In this document: one piece after another, positions 22,081-33,436 of the stretch | Position numbering within the stretch: position 1 is the first letter of the stretch | Layout: each line of letters begins with the position of its first letter | Assembly: GCF_038502225.1 (NCBI RefSeq) | Contig: NC_091323.1 | Location: forward strand, 22,683,845 to 22,747,844 | Direction of reading: 5' to 3' | From: Cherax quadricarinatus | Lineage: Eukaryota; Arthropoda; Malacostraca; Decapoda; Parastacidae | DNA: 64,000 bases | Program-made: the position numbers and the translations under genes | Notes under the pieces: model-generated | Seen by the model: the letters and a program-made list of their open reading frames with translations, nothing else | What the model was told of the DNA's origin: nothing | The model's database searches: none

Positions 22081-24981
22081 TCGAAAAAAAAGCAGTTTAG
22101 GCCGTTTCTGTACAATATTTACTAAACCTGGCTCAATCTGAAAGATAGAGAGATGCCCTCTGAATGTCACATACAAGGCTATAAATTATTCCACACTGAC
22201 AGGGTCAACAGGAAAGGTGGTGGAGTAGCGATGTATGTCAGAGACAATATAAATTGTTGTGTTAGACAAGATATAAAATTAGAAGCGTCAGCCACTGAAT
22301 CTGTTTGGTTACAGCTTCTCGAGGGCCGAGAAAAACTAATTTTGGGTGTGATTTACAGGGCCCCAAATCTTGATAGGGAGTGCAGTAAACTTCTATGGGA
22401 CGAAATTCGTAAGGCATCTACATACGAAAATGTTGTGCTAATGGGAGATTTCAACTATAGACAGATTGACTGGAGCAATTTGACAGGAAATTTAGAGTCA
22501 GGTGACTTTCTTGATACGATCCAGGATTGTTTTTTAAAACAGTTTGTGACAGAGCCAACTAGGGGAAATAACCTCCTTGACTTGGTTCTTGCCAGTAGGG
22601 AAACACTAATTAATAATCTTGAGGTTAATGATGAGCTTGGGGAAAGTGATCGCAAATCACTCAGTTTTAATATATCATGGAATTCCCCTAATAATGGCAA
22701 TCAAGTCTCCGTCCCTGACTTTCGCTTGGCTGATTTCATAGGACTGAAAAATTACTTAGGTGGGCTGAACTGGAATGACCTGACTAAGGGTCAGGTAGGT
22801 GGTGATGGTTGCCGATATGATGCTTTCCAGGGCATAGTTCTAGCTGCTCAGTCAAATTATGTTCCAAATAGGTAAATCAGATCAAACAAAAATGATCCTA
22901 AATGGATGAACAATAGATTAAAATATCTGATTGGTCAAAAGAGAGGCATATATAGGCAAATCAAAAGAGGAGAGGGGCAATTAAGAAATCGATATATTCA
23001 GTTAAAGAGAGAAATAAAAAAGGGAATTAGAAAAGCAAAAAGAGATTATGAGGTTAAAGTTGCAAGAGAATCGAAGACTAACCCAAAAGGATTCTTTCAG
23101 GTATACAGAAGTAAGATCAGGGACAAGATAGGCCCACTCAAAAGTTCCTCGGGTCAGCTCACTGACAGTGATAAGGAAATGTGTAGAATTTTTAACACAT
23201 ACTTCCTCTCAGTTTTTACACAGGAGGATACCAGCGATATTCCAGTAATGATAAATTATGTAGAACAGGACGATAATAAACTGTGCACTATAAGGGTCAC
23301 AAGTGACATGGTCCTTAGGCAAATAGATAAATTAAAACCTAACAAATCCCCAGGCCCTGATGAACTGTATGCAAGGGTTCTAAAGGAATGTAAAGAGGAG
23401 CTTAGCACACCTTTGGCTAATCTTTTCAACATATCACTACAAACTGGCATGGTGCCAGATAAGTGGAAAATGGCAAATGTGATACCTATTTTCAAAACAG
23501 GTGACAGGTCCTTAGCTTCGAACTATAGACCAATAAGCCTAACCTCCATAGTGGGAAAATTTATGGAATCAATAATTGCCGAGGCAGTTCGTAGCCACCT
23601 TGAAAAGCATAAATTAATCAACGAATCTCAGCATGGTTTTACAAAGGGGCGTTCCTGCCTTACGAATTTATTAACTTTTTTCACTAAGGTATTTGAGGAG
23701 GTAGATCATGGTAATGAATATGATATTGTGTATATGGACTTCAGTAAGGCTTTTGACAGGGTCCCACATCAGAGACTATTGAGGAAAATTAAAGCACATG
23801 GAATAGGAGGAGAAATTTTTTCCTGGATAGAGGCATGGTTGACAAATAGGCAGCAGAGAGTTTGCATAAATGGGGAGAAATCAGAGTGGGGAAGCGTCAC
23901 GAGCGGTGTTCCTCAGGGGTCAGTGTTGGGCCCCCTGCTGTTCACAATCTACATAAACGACATAGATGAGGGCATAAAGAGCGACATCGGCAAGTTTGCC
24001 GATGACACCAAAATAGGCCGTCGAATTTATTCTGACGAGGACATTCGAGCACTCCAGGAAGATTTGAATAGACTGATGCAGTGGTCGGAGAAGTGGCAGA
24101 TGCAGTTTAATATAGACAAATGCAAAGTTCTAAATGTTGGACAGGGCAATAACCATGCCACATATAAACTAAATAATGTAGATCTTAATATTACGGATTG
24201 CGAAAAAGATTTAGGAGTTCTGGTTAGCAGTAATCTGAAACCAAGACAACAGTGCATAAGTGTTCGCAATAAGGCTAATAGAATCCTTGGCTTCATATCA
24301 AGAAGCATAAATAATAGGAGTCCTCAGGTTGTTCTTCAACTCTATACATCCTTGGTTAGGCCTCATTTAGATTATGCTGCACAGTTTTGGTCACCGTATT
24401 ACAGAATGGATATAAATTCTCTGGAAAATGTACAAAGGAGGACGACAAAGTTGATCCCATGTATCAGAAACCTTCCCTATGAGGATAGACTGAGGGCCCT
24501 GAAACTGCACTCTCTAGAAAGACGTAGAATTAGGGGGGATATGATTGAGGTGTATAAATGGAAGACAGGAATAAATAAAGGGGATGTAAATAGTGTGCTG
24601 AAAATATCTAGCCTAGACAGAACTCGCAGCAATGGTTTTAAGTTGGAAAAATTCAGATTCAGGAAGGATATAGGAAAGTACTGGTTTGGTAATAGAGTTG
24701 TGGATGAGTGGAACAAACTCCCAAGTACCGTTATAGAGGCCAGAACGTTGTGTAGCTTTAAAAATAGGTTGGATAAATACATGAGTGGATGTGGGTGGGT
24801 GTGAGTTGGACCTGATAGCTTGTGCTACCAGGTCGGTGCCGTGTTCCTCCCTTAAGTCAATGTGACCTGACCTGACTAGGTTGGGTGCATTGGCTTAAGC
24901 CGGTAGGAGACTTGGACCTGCCTCGCATGGGCCAGTAGGCCTTCTGCAGTGTTCCTTCGTTCTTATGTTCTTATGTTCTTA
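22081..24981 (+). mobile_element. CR1-like LINE, family 1, decayed
   Basis: Contains a degraded APE endonuclease, a full RT region and a 3' UTR ending in GTTCTTATGTTCTTATGTTC, tandem 8-bp repeats. Short 8-bp terminal repeats instead of poly(A) are characteristic of the CR1 group. The 5' boundary is uncertain: recognisable ORF2 starts about 22126. Family-1 3' ends recur at 21155, 32485 and 43749, showing past mobility. Confidence 0.85.
22126..24804 (+). pseudogene. LINE family 1 ORF2: endonuclease-reverse transcriptase, inactivated
   Basis: One frame spans the region, with a TAA at 22873-22875 dividing it. The endonuclease part has TWLN (22126), GGGVAMYVRD and VVLMGDFNY. The codon before TWLN, normally the catalytic Glu, is TAA (22123-22125), and the usual SDH reads SDR. 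After the internal stop, 632 codons include NKSPGPDELYARVL, YMDFSKAFDRV (motif A, about residue 277 after the ATG at 22906), GVPQGSVLGPLLF and KFADDTKIG (motif C, about residue 364), then the thumb and C-terminal YEDRLRALKLHSLERRRIRGDM. RT residues look intact but the endonuclease is dead and the frame is split. The nuclease would nick target DNA and the RT copy LINE RNA. Confidence 0.88.
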
Positions 24982-25250
24982 TCCCACACAACTGATCAGT
25001 ATTATTAACACAAAATCTAATCCCAATGCCAAATCATCTTTTTCGTCTTTGGTTAAAATTCTATATATTGAAACTTACCAGAAACTGTCTTAAATCAATA
25101 CCTAAATGTTTTGTTTTCTTTAATTAATTAAACTGACACTTAATAGTCTGTTGTTTGAAGTGTCAGTAAAACGAGAGTTTTAAACTCGTGTAGTTAACGA
25201 AGGAGACAATAAAGAAATCGTAATAAAGTTGGTAGAATTACCGACAATAT
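24982..25250. other. AT-rich spacer
   Basis: No gene. The last 40 bp (GGTAGAATTACCGAC) may be the outer part of the foldback element that follows, and itself contains a short inverted repeat. Confidence 0.5.
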
Positions 25251-25397
25251 GTAAAGTAAAAGAACACAAGTACAACTAATGTGACATTTTATTGTGGCAA
25301 CGTTTCGCTTTCGTTTCGGCTTGATAAAGCTCCTGGAGAGCGAAACGTTGCCACAATAAAATGTCACATTAGTTGCACTTGTGTCCTTTTACTTTAC
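25251..25397. mobile_element. Foldback element with 62-nt inverted arms
   Basis: Left arm 25251-25312 and right arm 25336-25397 are reverse complements with about three mismatches, around a loop of about 23 nt containing CGTTTCGGCTTGATAAAGC. The arms carry GTGGCAACGTTTCGC and its complement. No coding capacity. It looks like two copies of one short element joined head to head. Confidence 0.7.
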
Positions 25398-25499
25398 AAT
25401 AAAGGAATCAAAACAATCTGTTAAGGGTAGTAAGTTTTTCGCTCTGAAATATAATTTCGCCATCTAATAATTCAATTAAGCAACTAAGATTTATTGGTA

Positions 25500-25620
25500 C
25501 TTGGTGTAGCAACAGGTACAATAACAAGTGTAATAACAAGTGTAGTAACATATAGTAACAGGTGTAGTAACAAGTGTAATAACATGTGTAATAACAGGTG
25601 TGGTAATAGGTACAGCAACA
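25500..25620. repeat. Degenerate 12-bp repeat
   Basis: Imperfect units like GTAATAACAAGT and GTAGTAACAGGT. The minus-strand frames over it are repeat-derived. Confidence 0.7.
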
Positions 25621-26804
25621 ACCATAGTTAAAGACCAAAGATTTATTCGTGAAGGGAAACTCGGGTTTCCCTTCAACTCCTCGGAACAAACTAATTTATT
25701 GTAATACACATCTACATAACGAATGATTTGTAATAATTTTTTTTTATTTTACAAATTATTATAACCACACATGACACAACAAACCTACCGGTCTGGAGGG
25801 AATATTTCTTTACAATGGATTAGCGCTTACTTTTGATAATAATAATTCTGTTTTTATTAGTTATTTTTTGCTATCGTTATCACATTGTTATTCACTAATT
25901 AACTCTAGCAAATATACATCAGTCAATGTATGTATGGAGAAACAAGCCACACAACGCGAAAGTAACAAAGCGTGTAATCTGTACTGGGGATCGATTGGGC
26001 GACCTCACTCACGCGAGCCATCCATCGTACCCATATGCAACTGTGCACACACCCCAACGTATGCAACCGTGCAACTTCCCTTCCCTCCGTATGCAACAGT
26101 GCTACTGTGCAAAGAATGGATATGGGGTGCACAGACTAGCCAACAGTGTCCACAGGAGGGCTTTGAGGTTCACCTCGAAGTGCTAAAAGTATTTTCTCAG
26201 TTTGAGGTTCAAACACTGTGGCCTGCAATCTAACCTGGTCACGCGAATCACGCAACTGCATCCGCCATGTTGGCGGTCGAGTATCCCTTTTACATTTAGT
26301 AGACATCGGACGTGACAAAACTCTAAGGTGTGGGACAAACGTATCACAGAGTCGCATTTTCTTCACATCTAACAGAAAAATTTGAGATGTACGTACAAGG
26401 TGCCCATTTTAGGTGCACCTGATATGTACACAGTTTTCAGGTTCTGTTTTTTACACCGCTGAAATTGACAGAGAAGCTTCAGAGTCGGTAGTTAGTCTGT
26501 CTCGGGGGGAAAAACACTCACGAAAGACAGAAGCGATGAAACGACAGTAAAAGGAGGATGCTTGTGTCAGTGCTACAAGTGCAGGTGCGGGGAGTGCTGT
26601 GGGGCGACTTGCTGGACCTCTGTGTATGTGATCATGTTGTGAATTCTTCATACCGTCAACTGTACTATAAATCTCCTCTACATAATGGAACTTTTTTTTC
26701 ATAAATGCGAGTTAAATATAAAATTGCAGCCAAAATTAAACAGCCCGTGGAAAGGTCTTCAAAGTGCACGCTCTTCAATTATAAAACAACGTATCCATAT
26801 AATT
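25621..26804. other. Unassigned sequence
   Basis: Includes repeated ATGCAAC(A/C)GTGC motifs at 26035-26105. Frames up to 121 codons show no known domain. No RNA gene found. Confidence 0.45.
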
Positions 26805-26838
26805 GAAAAGCGTATCGATAATTATCGATACGCTTTTC
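26805..26838. repeat. Perfect 34-bp palindrome
   Basis: GAAAAGCGTATCGATAA (26805-26821) followed immediately by its exact reverse complement. Both arms contain ATCGAT. No loop; hairpin or cruciform possible. Confidence 0.85.
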
Positions 26839-28842
26839 TTTTCCAATCGCATTGACGAAATTTTTATGTAGAGGAGCCTTATAAGAGCGTTGATCCTAAA
26901 TATTTACTGTACACCTTAAGTTATGCATTTTATTTTCATTAAACCGTTGTTGTTGTTGTTGCCACTGTCAAGAGAAAGAGAGAAACTCACAGGGTATCGC
27001 ATAACTCCTGGGGAATGGAAGGCAGTGAGGTTCAATTCAATAAATGGGAACGATGGGTCTAGTAACCTGGATCACGAACATCGAGGTGCCTCCCTTCCTG
27101 GAACGATGGGATAAACAAGGACAGTCACTGACTCGCCTGAGACAGAATGTTCGTTGCACAGGTGTGTGAATATTGTTGTCTTACCCAGTTACGTCTTGTG
27201 GTCGGCGCTCCTCCCAGATGGTGGGATATAATATACAAACCATTTCTGCCGTCTTCTCTCTAAACAACCCACAGTCAGAGTTTTCTAAACTACATTTTAA
27301 GTGGGGAAAATTTAGGCAAAATCGTTATGCTCGTCAAAAATCCTTACTTAGGAGAGAAACCACCTAGACTATTCTCAGAGTTAATAAAACTTGTCACCTA
27401 ACGACTGTCCAAGATGGAGCTAAACGTCGCCATGCGGTTCATTCCCAAGTGTGAGCTTTTGCTGAGTACCAACCACGATATTGTGACTTTTTATTCAAAA
27501 AAATCTTATTATTTTTTTTACATTTCATATAAAATATTATTTCCAAATTTCACTTTTTTTTTTAACTTTTTCAAGCATTTTCTGGGGAAATTCCAAGTTT
27601 TCCTTTAAAATTACGATATTTATGGATTCCTTATTTTAGCATGTCCGAAACAGCATCCTTCAAATAAATACTTATTTTGTTACATATCAGAGGTAAACAT
27701 CACATTATTCGTACGTCGGTAGACGTATGTCTGACCGCCAGTATGGCGGACGCTCACTCTTTAGTGGTACAAGGATGTATAGAGCTTTCCTACCCAGTAT
27801 TAACCTTACTGATTAAAATTAATAGCGGGTGATGGAAGTTAATACCATATCGATCATTTGTAACGAATTGTGTTAAATAAAAATGTGAAAAACATTTCTG
27901 GGATTACATTTTTTTATTATTTCTTGCACAGTTTTCAACATTTCTTGACTAACTTTCCGTTTACTGGCATAGGTGAGTGCCTAGGTCGTCTGATACGTCG
28001 TACAAACATTGTTCTAGACAAGATGTGTACAACAGTTAGGTATTTTTATTGCGAAACATTTCGCCTACACAGTGGGCTTCTTCAGTCGAGTACAGAGGTA
28101 GCAAAAGCAGTAGAGATGTAAAGATGTAATCAGTCCATCACATTTGAAGACGTAGTTTTGAGGTGGTCAGTTAATGAGTCTGGAAAAGAGTTTTTGGTAT
28201 TGAATACCATTATCATATTCATTGTTCTAAGCGCTGATGATATAAAATATAGAGATCGGTTTGGCATTGAACATCATTGGTGAACACATTAGGGAGATAA
28301 TGGGTATACCTATCCTTAACCACTAGTTGAATACAGCTAATTTTTCTTGTCTGTTTTTATCATGGCTGACGGTAGATCGAGTCTTCACCATACCATGTGC
28401 TGAATGACCCACACGGGATTAGTGCTCCACATGTAATAATAAATATCCTGAACCGTATATAAGTCTCCTTTTCCTCAGAAACTGTCACATAACCAACGGT
28501 TAATTTCCCAGACAGGTGCTGATGCAAATATATGAAGTAGATGGTAAGGTTGTTACGGGTTACGAAGTGTCTTCATGAGGACACGAGGCATTAGACAACC
28601 CTGACAACAACATGCATCCCTGAGAGTCTGTTTTATTTGCATTGCAAGTTACTACAAAGATATACTTGTCCACATTTATGCTATAGCGGATTATAGATCA
28701 TTTGAGGCTTCTAACTGAATTTGCTTTACATTCAAATGCGAGTGGAATGTAAAACTGAGTAATGACTTATTCTGCGAGAATTTAAATACAAGATAAATAG
28801 TATCGATGCATAAGAGTGAAATAATTAAGCATCTTTATCGAG
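26839..28842. other. Unassigned sequence with a foldback-family relic
   Basis: Around 28018-28130, ATTGCGAAACATTTCGCCTA is followed by CAGTGGGCTTCTTCAGTC, and GTAATCAGTCCATCA follows. The same order recurs at 32750-32860, so this is a dispersed repeat. Elsewhere AT-rich sequence without recognisable genes. Confidence 0.45.
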
Positions 28843-29450
28843 AGGTATGATGTCCAGGATGCATGGTATGATGTCCAGGATGCATGGTATGATGTCCAGG
28901 ATGCATGGTATGATGTCCAGGATACATGGTATGATGTCCAGGATACATGGTATGATGTCCAGGATGCATGTTATGATGTACAGGAGGTATGGTATGATGT
29001 CCAGGATACATGGTATGATGTCCAGGATACATGGTATGATGTCCAGGATGCATGTTATGATGTACAGGAGGTATGGTATGATGTCCAGGATACATGGTAT
29101 GATGTCCAGGATACATGGTATGATGTCCAGGATACATGGTATGATGTCCAGGATACATGGTATGATGTCCAGGATACATGGTATGATGTCCAGGATGCAT
29201 GTTATGATGTACAGGAGGTATGGTATGATGACCAGGATACATGGTATGATGTCCAGGATACATGGTATGATGTCCAGGATACATGGTATGATGTCCAGGA
29301 TACATGGTATGATGTCCAGGATGCATGTTATGATGTACAGGAGGTATGGTATGATGTCCAGGATGCATGGTATGATGTCTAGGAGGTATGATACGATCAG
29401 GAGGTATGGTATGATGTACAGGATACATGGTATGATGTCCACGATGCATG
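28843..29450. repeat. 21-bp minisatellite
   Basis: About 28 units of GGTATGATGTCCAGGATACAT and variants. A second variant (GTTATGATGTACAGGAGGTA) recurs after several plain units, giving an irregular higher-order pattern. 21 = 7 codons, so both strands remain stop-free (204-271 codons). Not a credible gene. Confidence 0.95.
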
Positions 29451-29956
29451 ACATGAATTTCATGGTGTGATTATAGGAGGAATGATTAGTGGAATGATGT
29501 AAAAAATAGTGGAAAGAGAGAGGGAGAACCTTGAATAATTTTTGCAACGTAAAAACCATGCAAAATAGCAACAGATAAAAAAAATGTGAGGGAATGTAAA
29601 ACAAGACCAATGAAGAAACTAGGTGAGGCATCATCAGCAAATTTAGTAGAGAAAGAGAGTTTCAGAGAGAGAGATATGAGAATAAAGAGCCTGGGGTGTA
29701 AATGAAGTTGGCGCTGGAAGAGTGCCGGTGGCGAGATGCTGGATGGGGAGGAGGTGATACTGGAGAGAGAGAACATTTTGAGAAAGTAATTTTAGGCTAG
29801 TAAACTTATTTACGAGGGCAAGGAGGAGGAGGGAAAGACCAGGAGTACCAAGGAAGTGGACGTGACGGTTAGGGGGGCAAGCTGAAAGGAAGTGAAGTAC
29901 TGGGCATGGGTTACATTAAAGCTAAATTTCTGAAAGTAGGAAGGAATATAGCTTTG
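29451..29956. other. Unassigned purine-rich spacer
   Basis: No recognisable feature. The frame on the minus strand has no known domain. Confidence 0.5.
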
Positions 29957-30112
29957 GAACAATACACAAATAACCCGCACATTGGAGAGAGAAAGACAGT
30001 GATTACGACGATATTTCGGTCGACTTGGACCATTTATAAGTCACACCGAAGTCGGTCCGAAATGTCGTCGTTAGCTTCTCTCTCCCATGTGCGAGTTATT
30101 TGTGTATTGTTC
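29957..30112. mobile_element. Foldback element with GACGATATTTCGG core
   Basis: GAACAATACACAAATAAC at 29957 is matched by its complement ending at 30112. The arms continue through CGCACATTGG-GAGAGAGA to CGACGATATTTCGGTCGACT against GTCCGAAATGTCGTCG, with a short loop. A single-arm relative lies at 31577-31660 (CACGACGTTTCGGTCCGACT), so the element is a head-to-head pair of a dispersed repeat. Confidence 0.65.
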
Positions 30113-30168
30113 TAGTCACGTATTGCACCTTCTTACTCTTTATATTTTTTGGAACAGTTGGGGCATTT

Positions 30169-30282
30169 GCTGAATGTATGGGAAAATAGAACGCACCATA
30201 GGTTAAACAGAGAGCCTTCATATATGCTGAAGTTATGGGAAAATAGAACGCACCATAGGTTAAACAGAGAGCCTTCATATAA
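30169..30282. repeat. 57-bp direct duplication
   Basis: Two tandem copies of 57 bp beginning TGCTGAATGTATGGG and TGCTGAAGTTATGGG; the remainder is identical (GAACGCACCATAGG...). Recent local duplication. Confidence 0.9.
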
Positions 30283-31299
30283 TGTCTTTGCATATTGTTT
30301 CTATAAGTCAAATATGAAATTAGAAATGCTTTTTGAGATATCTTTTTTTAGCGTTTACTAAACACAATGATCCCCACTCTCGTTCCTAACAAGATCCAGT
30401 ACCTCAACTATGTAAACATCGAGAGTCCTTGTGTCGGAGGTTTCCAGCTTGAAATGACCGGATGACTGAGGTCAGGGCAAGATCGTTCGTCCGGTGTTCG
30501 GAGCAGCAGTGTTTAGTCTACCCAATACGAACACCAAAGTGATTCTAAAAAGTTCGAAAATATAAATTCTGTTCCTACCAAGCTTCGGATCATGAACGTT
30601 CTTCCGGCTAAGGCTCGAATCACAAACGTGGCTTATAGTGTTAGATCAGCCGCCGTTCTGGACATAGACGTTCATCGTTCCATTTTCTTGCCACAAACGT
30701 TCAACATGTCATGGTTCAGATCGTCCAGCCAACGTTCAGAGCACAAACATTCATCATCCGAGCAACGTTCAGACCGCAACGTTCGTTCGGGCAACGTTCA
30801 GAGAGCTGTTGAATATGGAGAGAGCCATTATGTGCTCCCGTCTGTGAAATTAAATTACAGTCTCTGTTCAGCCCTCCCTCACGTCCCTCCTTCCATTCAT
30901 ATCTCTCACTATCTCTCTCTTTCCTTACTTCTTGAACCTCTTCTTCTCCCATTGTCATCTCTCTTGTACCCCTTTCACTGTCTTTCACATTCCCCAGCCT
31001 CTATCATTCTTCCTCGTATTTCTCATTCTCCTTCCCTCTCCCGAATTTTTTTCCTTTCCTACCCTCTGCCTCGTTTTCCGTCTCGAACTTACTCTCCCTT
31101 GCCTTCTCTCCCTCTCTTCCTCCCTTTCCTTCCCTCTTCCTCTTCCTCTCCGTTCCTCGGCCAGCTCGGCTTTTCCCCACTACACAAGGCTGGTGCATTC
31201 ACCACTATGCTAATACCGCTGTAAATGTCTGCGTGTATATTTGTTACTGCAGTTTCTCACGCTGGTGCAGCCACTGTATAGTGAAGTGTGTATAGTATG
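30283..31299. other. Unassigned sequence, second half CT-rich
   Basis: 30590-30810 carries many scattered ACGTTC/CGTTCAG motifs. 30890-31150 is CT-rich. The 210-codon plus frame is low complexity (Ser/Leu/Pro) and I do not call it a gene. Confidence 0.45.
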
Positions 31300-31346
<47 letters not shown>

Positions 31347-31487
31347 GGGTGAAGTATACTGTGTGTGTGGGAGGGTGAAGTATACTGTGTGTGTGGGGAG
31401 GGTGAAGTTACTGTGTGTGTGGGGAGGGTGAAGTATACTGTGTGTGTGGGGAGGGTGAAGGTACTGTGTGTGTGGGGAGGGTGAAGT

Positions 31488-31567
<80 letters not shown>
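31300..31567. repeat. (GT)n and 27-bp repeat block
   Basis: Pure GT at 31300-31338 and 31492-31567 flank about five units of 27 bp (GTGTGTGGGGAGGGTGAAGT). The middle unit probably grew out of the GT tract. Confidence 0.92.
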
Positions 31568-31568
<1 letters not shown>

Positions 31569-31576
31569 ATGAAGCA

Positions 31577-31665
31577 CAAATAACCAGCACACAGGAGAGA
31601 GAAACTCACGACGTTTCGGTCCGACTTCGATCATATATAAGTCATACTAACACAAGAGAGAGAGG
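31577..31665 (+). repeat. Single-arm copy of the GACGTTTCGG dispersed repeat
   Basis: CACAAATAACCAGCACACAG, then CACGACGTTTCGGTCCGACT, parallels one arm of the foldback element at 29957-30112. Confidence 0.6.
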
Positions 31666-31671
31666 GAGCCA

Positions 31672-31672
<1 letters not shown>

Positions 31673-31742
<70 letters not shown>
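31673..31742. repeat. (TA)n microsatellite
   Basis: TA repeat just before TIR element copy C. Confidence 0.97.
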
Positions 31743-31749
<7 letters not shown>

Positions 31750-31751
31750 AT

Positions 31752-32138
31752 GTCGTGCCGAATATGTAAAACTGGTCAATTATCAAGAACTCATTTAAAA
31801 TTAAGTCCTTTCCAAAATTTTCTCTTATACGTTTAAAGATATATTTTTTCATTAATGTTCATGTAAAAATTTTTAATTTTGCACCAAAAGAAACTTAGAA
31901 AACTTACCTAACCTTGTTATAACAAGAGTAATTTATTTTAGCCTAACCCAACTAAATATATTTTAGATTTGTTTACAGTAATTTAATACTAAACAAGCAC
32001 AATGAAATATATTTTTTTCGTTAGGTTCAGAATGATTTTGGCGAAATTATTGCATACACAAATTTTCGCTTGTCTTATATGGCAAGATGAGCGTTGCTAT
32101 TTAAGCCAAGATCGCAAATTCTGCCTATTCGGCACGAC
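31752..32138 (-). mobile_element. 387-bp TIR element (MITE-like), copy C
   Basis: Ends GTCGTGCCGAATATG and TATTCGGCACGAC, internal motifs shared with copies A and B, length exactly 387 bp. The left flank is (TA)n-like; the right flank (ATTATATAGG) is not an array, so this copy shows the element is not defined by TA tracts on both sides. No coding capacity. Confidence 0.82.
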
Positions 32139-32885
32139 ATTATATAGGCGAAGGGAACAGGGACGGTGATACATGGTGAAATGTGGATAGCTGAAATGTG
32201 TATTAGGAGTGTGTATGAGTGCTCAAGTGTGTATGGTTATTGTCTATTTTGAGTGAGTATAGTGCGCATGGTGAATGTGTATAGTGACATCTTTCCATAA
32301 ATACACACCTTTCAGCATCACTAATCGCAACTATTCCTTCCAAATCAGTTTCTCATCCTGTTGACCCGTCTTCATTTAGGTGTTTCCAGGAGCACACAGC
32401 GCAACCTAACGAGAAATGATAGTAAAAGGATCCATGGGGGATAATCACGTCTGAAGAACTTACATTGTGAGAACACACACATGAGGATGAACAAGCACTG
32501 CAGGAGGCCTACTGACCCATGATACTCGTGTAAGGTCTTGTACATTACAATTTTCATATACTGTAAACGCGAGGAATGCGATTAGTGAAAAGAACGTTGA
32601 AATCAGCACCTGATTCACTGCTGGTCAGACTCATACACTCAGATATGTTAGTGGTGTGACAGTATCGCCAATTTAAAGACTCTTCACTTATGAATAAATG
32701 CTATAGACAGCTGACAAGTTGATAAATGAAATACTTGTGCAACATTTGGGTAACTTTATTTTGGAAACTTTTCGCCAGACAGTGGATTCTTCAGTCCAAC
32801 TGAAGGAAAGGTGGAATGTGAGGACTTTGAGGGAATCAGTCCATCAGTCTTAAGATACAGTATGTAAAAACAAATAAGAATTCAA
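32139..32885. other. Unassigned sequence with small LINE and foldback relics
   Basis: 32485-32525 matches, on the minus strand, the 3' UTR of LINE family 1 (CACTGCAGGAGGCCTACTGA). 32700-32860 has AACTTTTCGCCAGACAGTGG and ends AATCAGTCCATCA, the same dispersed repeat as 28018-28130. No gene. Confidence 0.5.
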
Positions 32886-33160
32886 ATGAAATTGACAAAT
32901 TCACACCTACACAGTTCATCCAAAAATTCTCAAAAAAAAAGTATTGAAATTTTGAAGCCGATCCAAAAAATCATTATCAAGTTAATGGACAAAAAAATAA
33001 GATTCAGATTAATTAAACCGTCAAATTTGCACCTACGCAGCCCAAATCTCACCCAGCCTTTCCTTCCTCTATGAAGCACATGCATGAAAAGTTTCAAGCC
33101 AATAAGAAGAACCATTCTCCAGTTATGGAAGCTTCCGAAGAAAAAATCCTAATAAAAAAA
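32886..33160. repeat. Divergent direct duplication of about 120 bp
   Basis: The first half has GACAAATTCACACCTACACAG, then TTTTGAAGCCGATCC and CAAGTTAATGGA. The second has GTCAAATTTGCACCTACGCAG in outline, then AGTTTCAAGCCAATAAG and CCAGTTATGGA in the same order. An old duplication or an internal repeat of an unknown element. Confidence 0.45.
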
Positions 33161-33436
33161 AAACTCTTTAAATATTCTATTTTCCACAGTAACAATTTTG
33201 CCCCATAACAGTGATAAACTCGGTTATAAACTGCAAATACCATTCAAAGTTCCGGTCAAATCTGAGTATTACTCCGAGAATAATAAAAAAATATATCGGT
33301 TCATCGCGCGTCACCGATCTTAAAAAAAGAGCATCGACCTGGCGAGCCTCGCTGGGGTTACCAACGTGCCAATTCCTGTTTGTTTATTTACCTGAAATCC
33401 GCCGCCAGCAATATTTCCCACGTGAGTATTGACGCT
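33161..33436. other. Unassigned spacer
   Basis: AT-rich, no feature recognised. Confidence 0.5.

Noticed and set aside
30592..31224. 210-codon plus-strand frame as a gene
   Set aside because: The second half is CT-rich low complexity; no domain, and composition alone explains the lack of stops.
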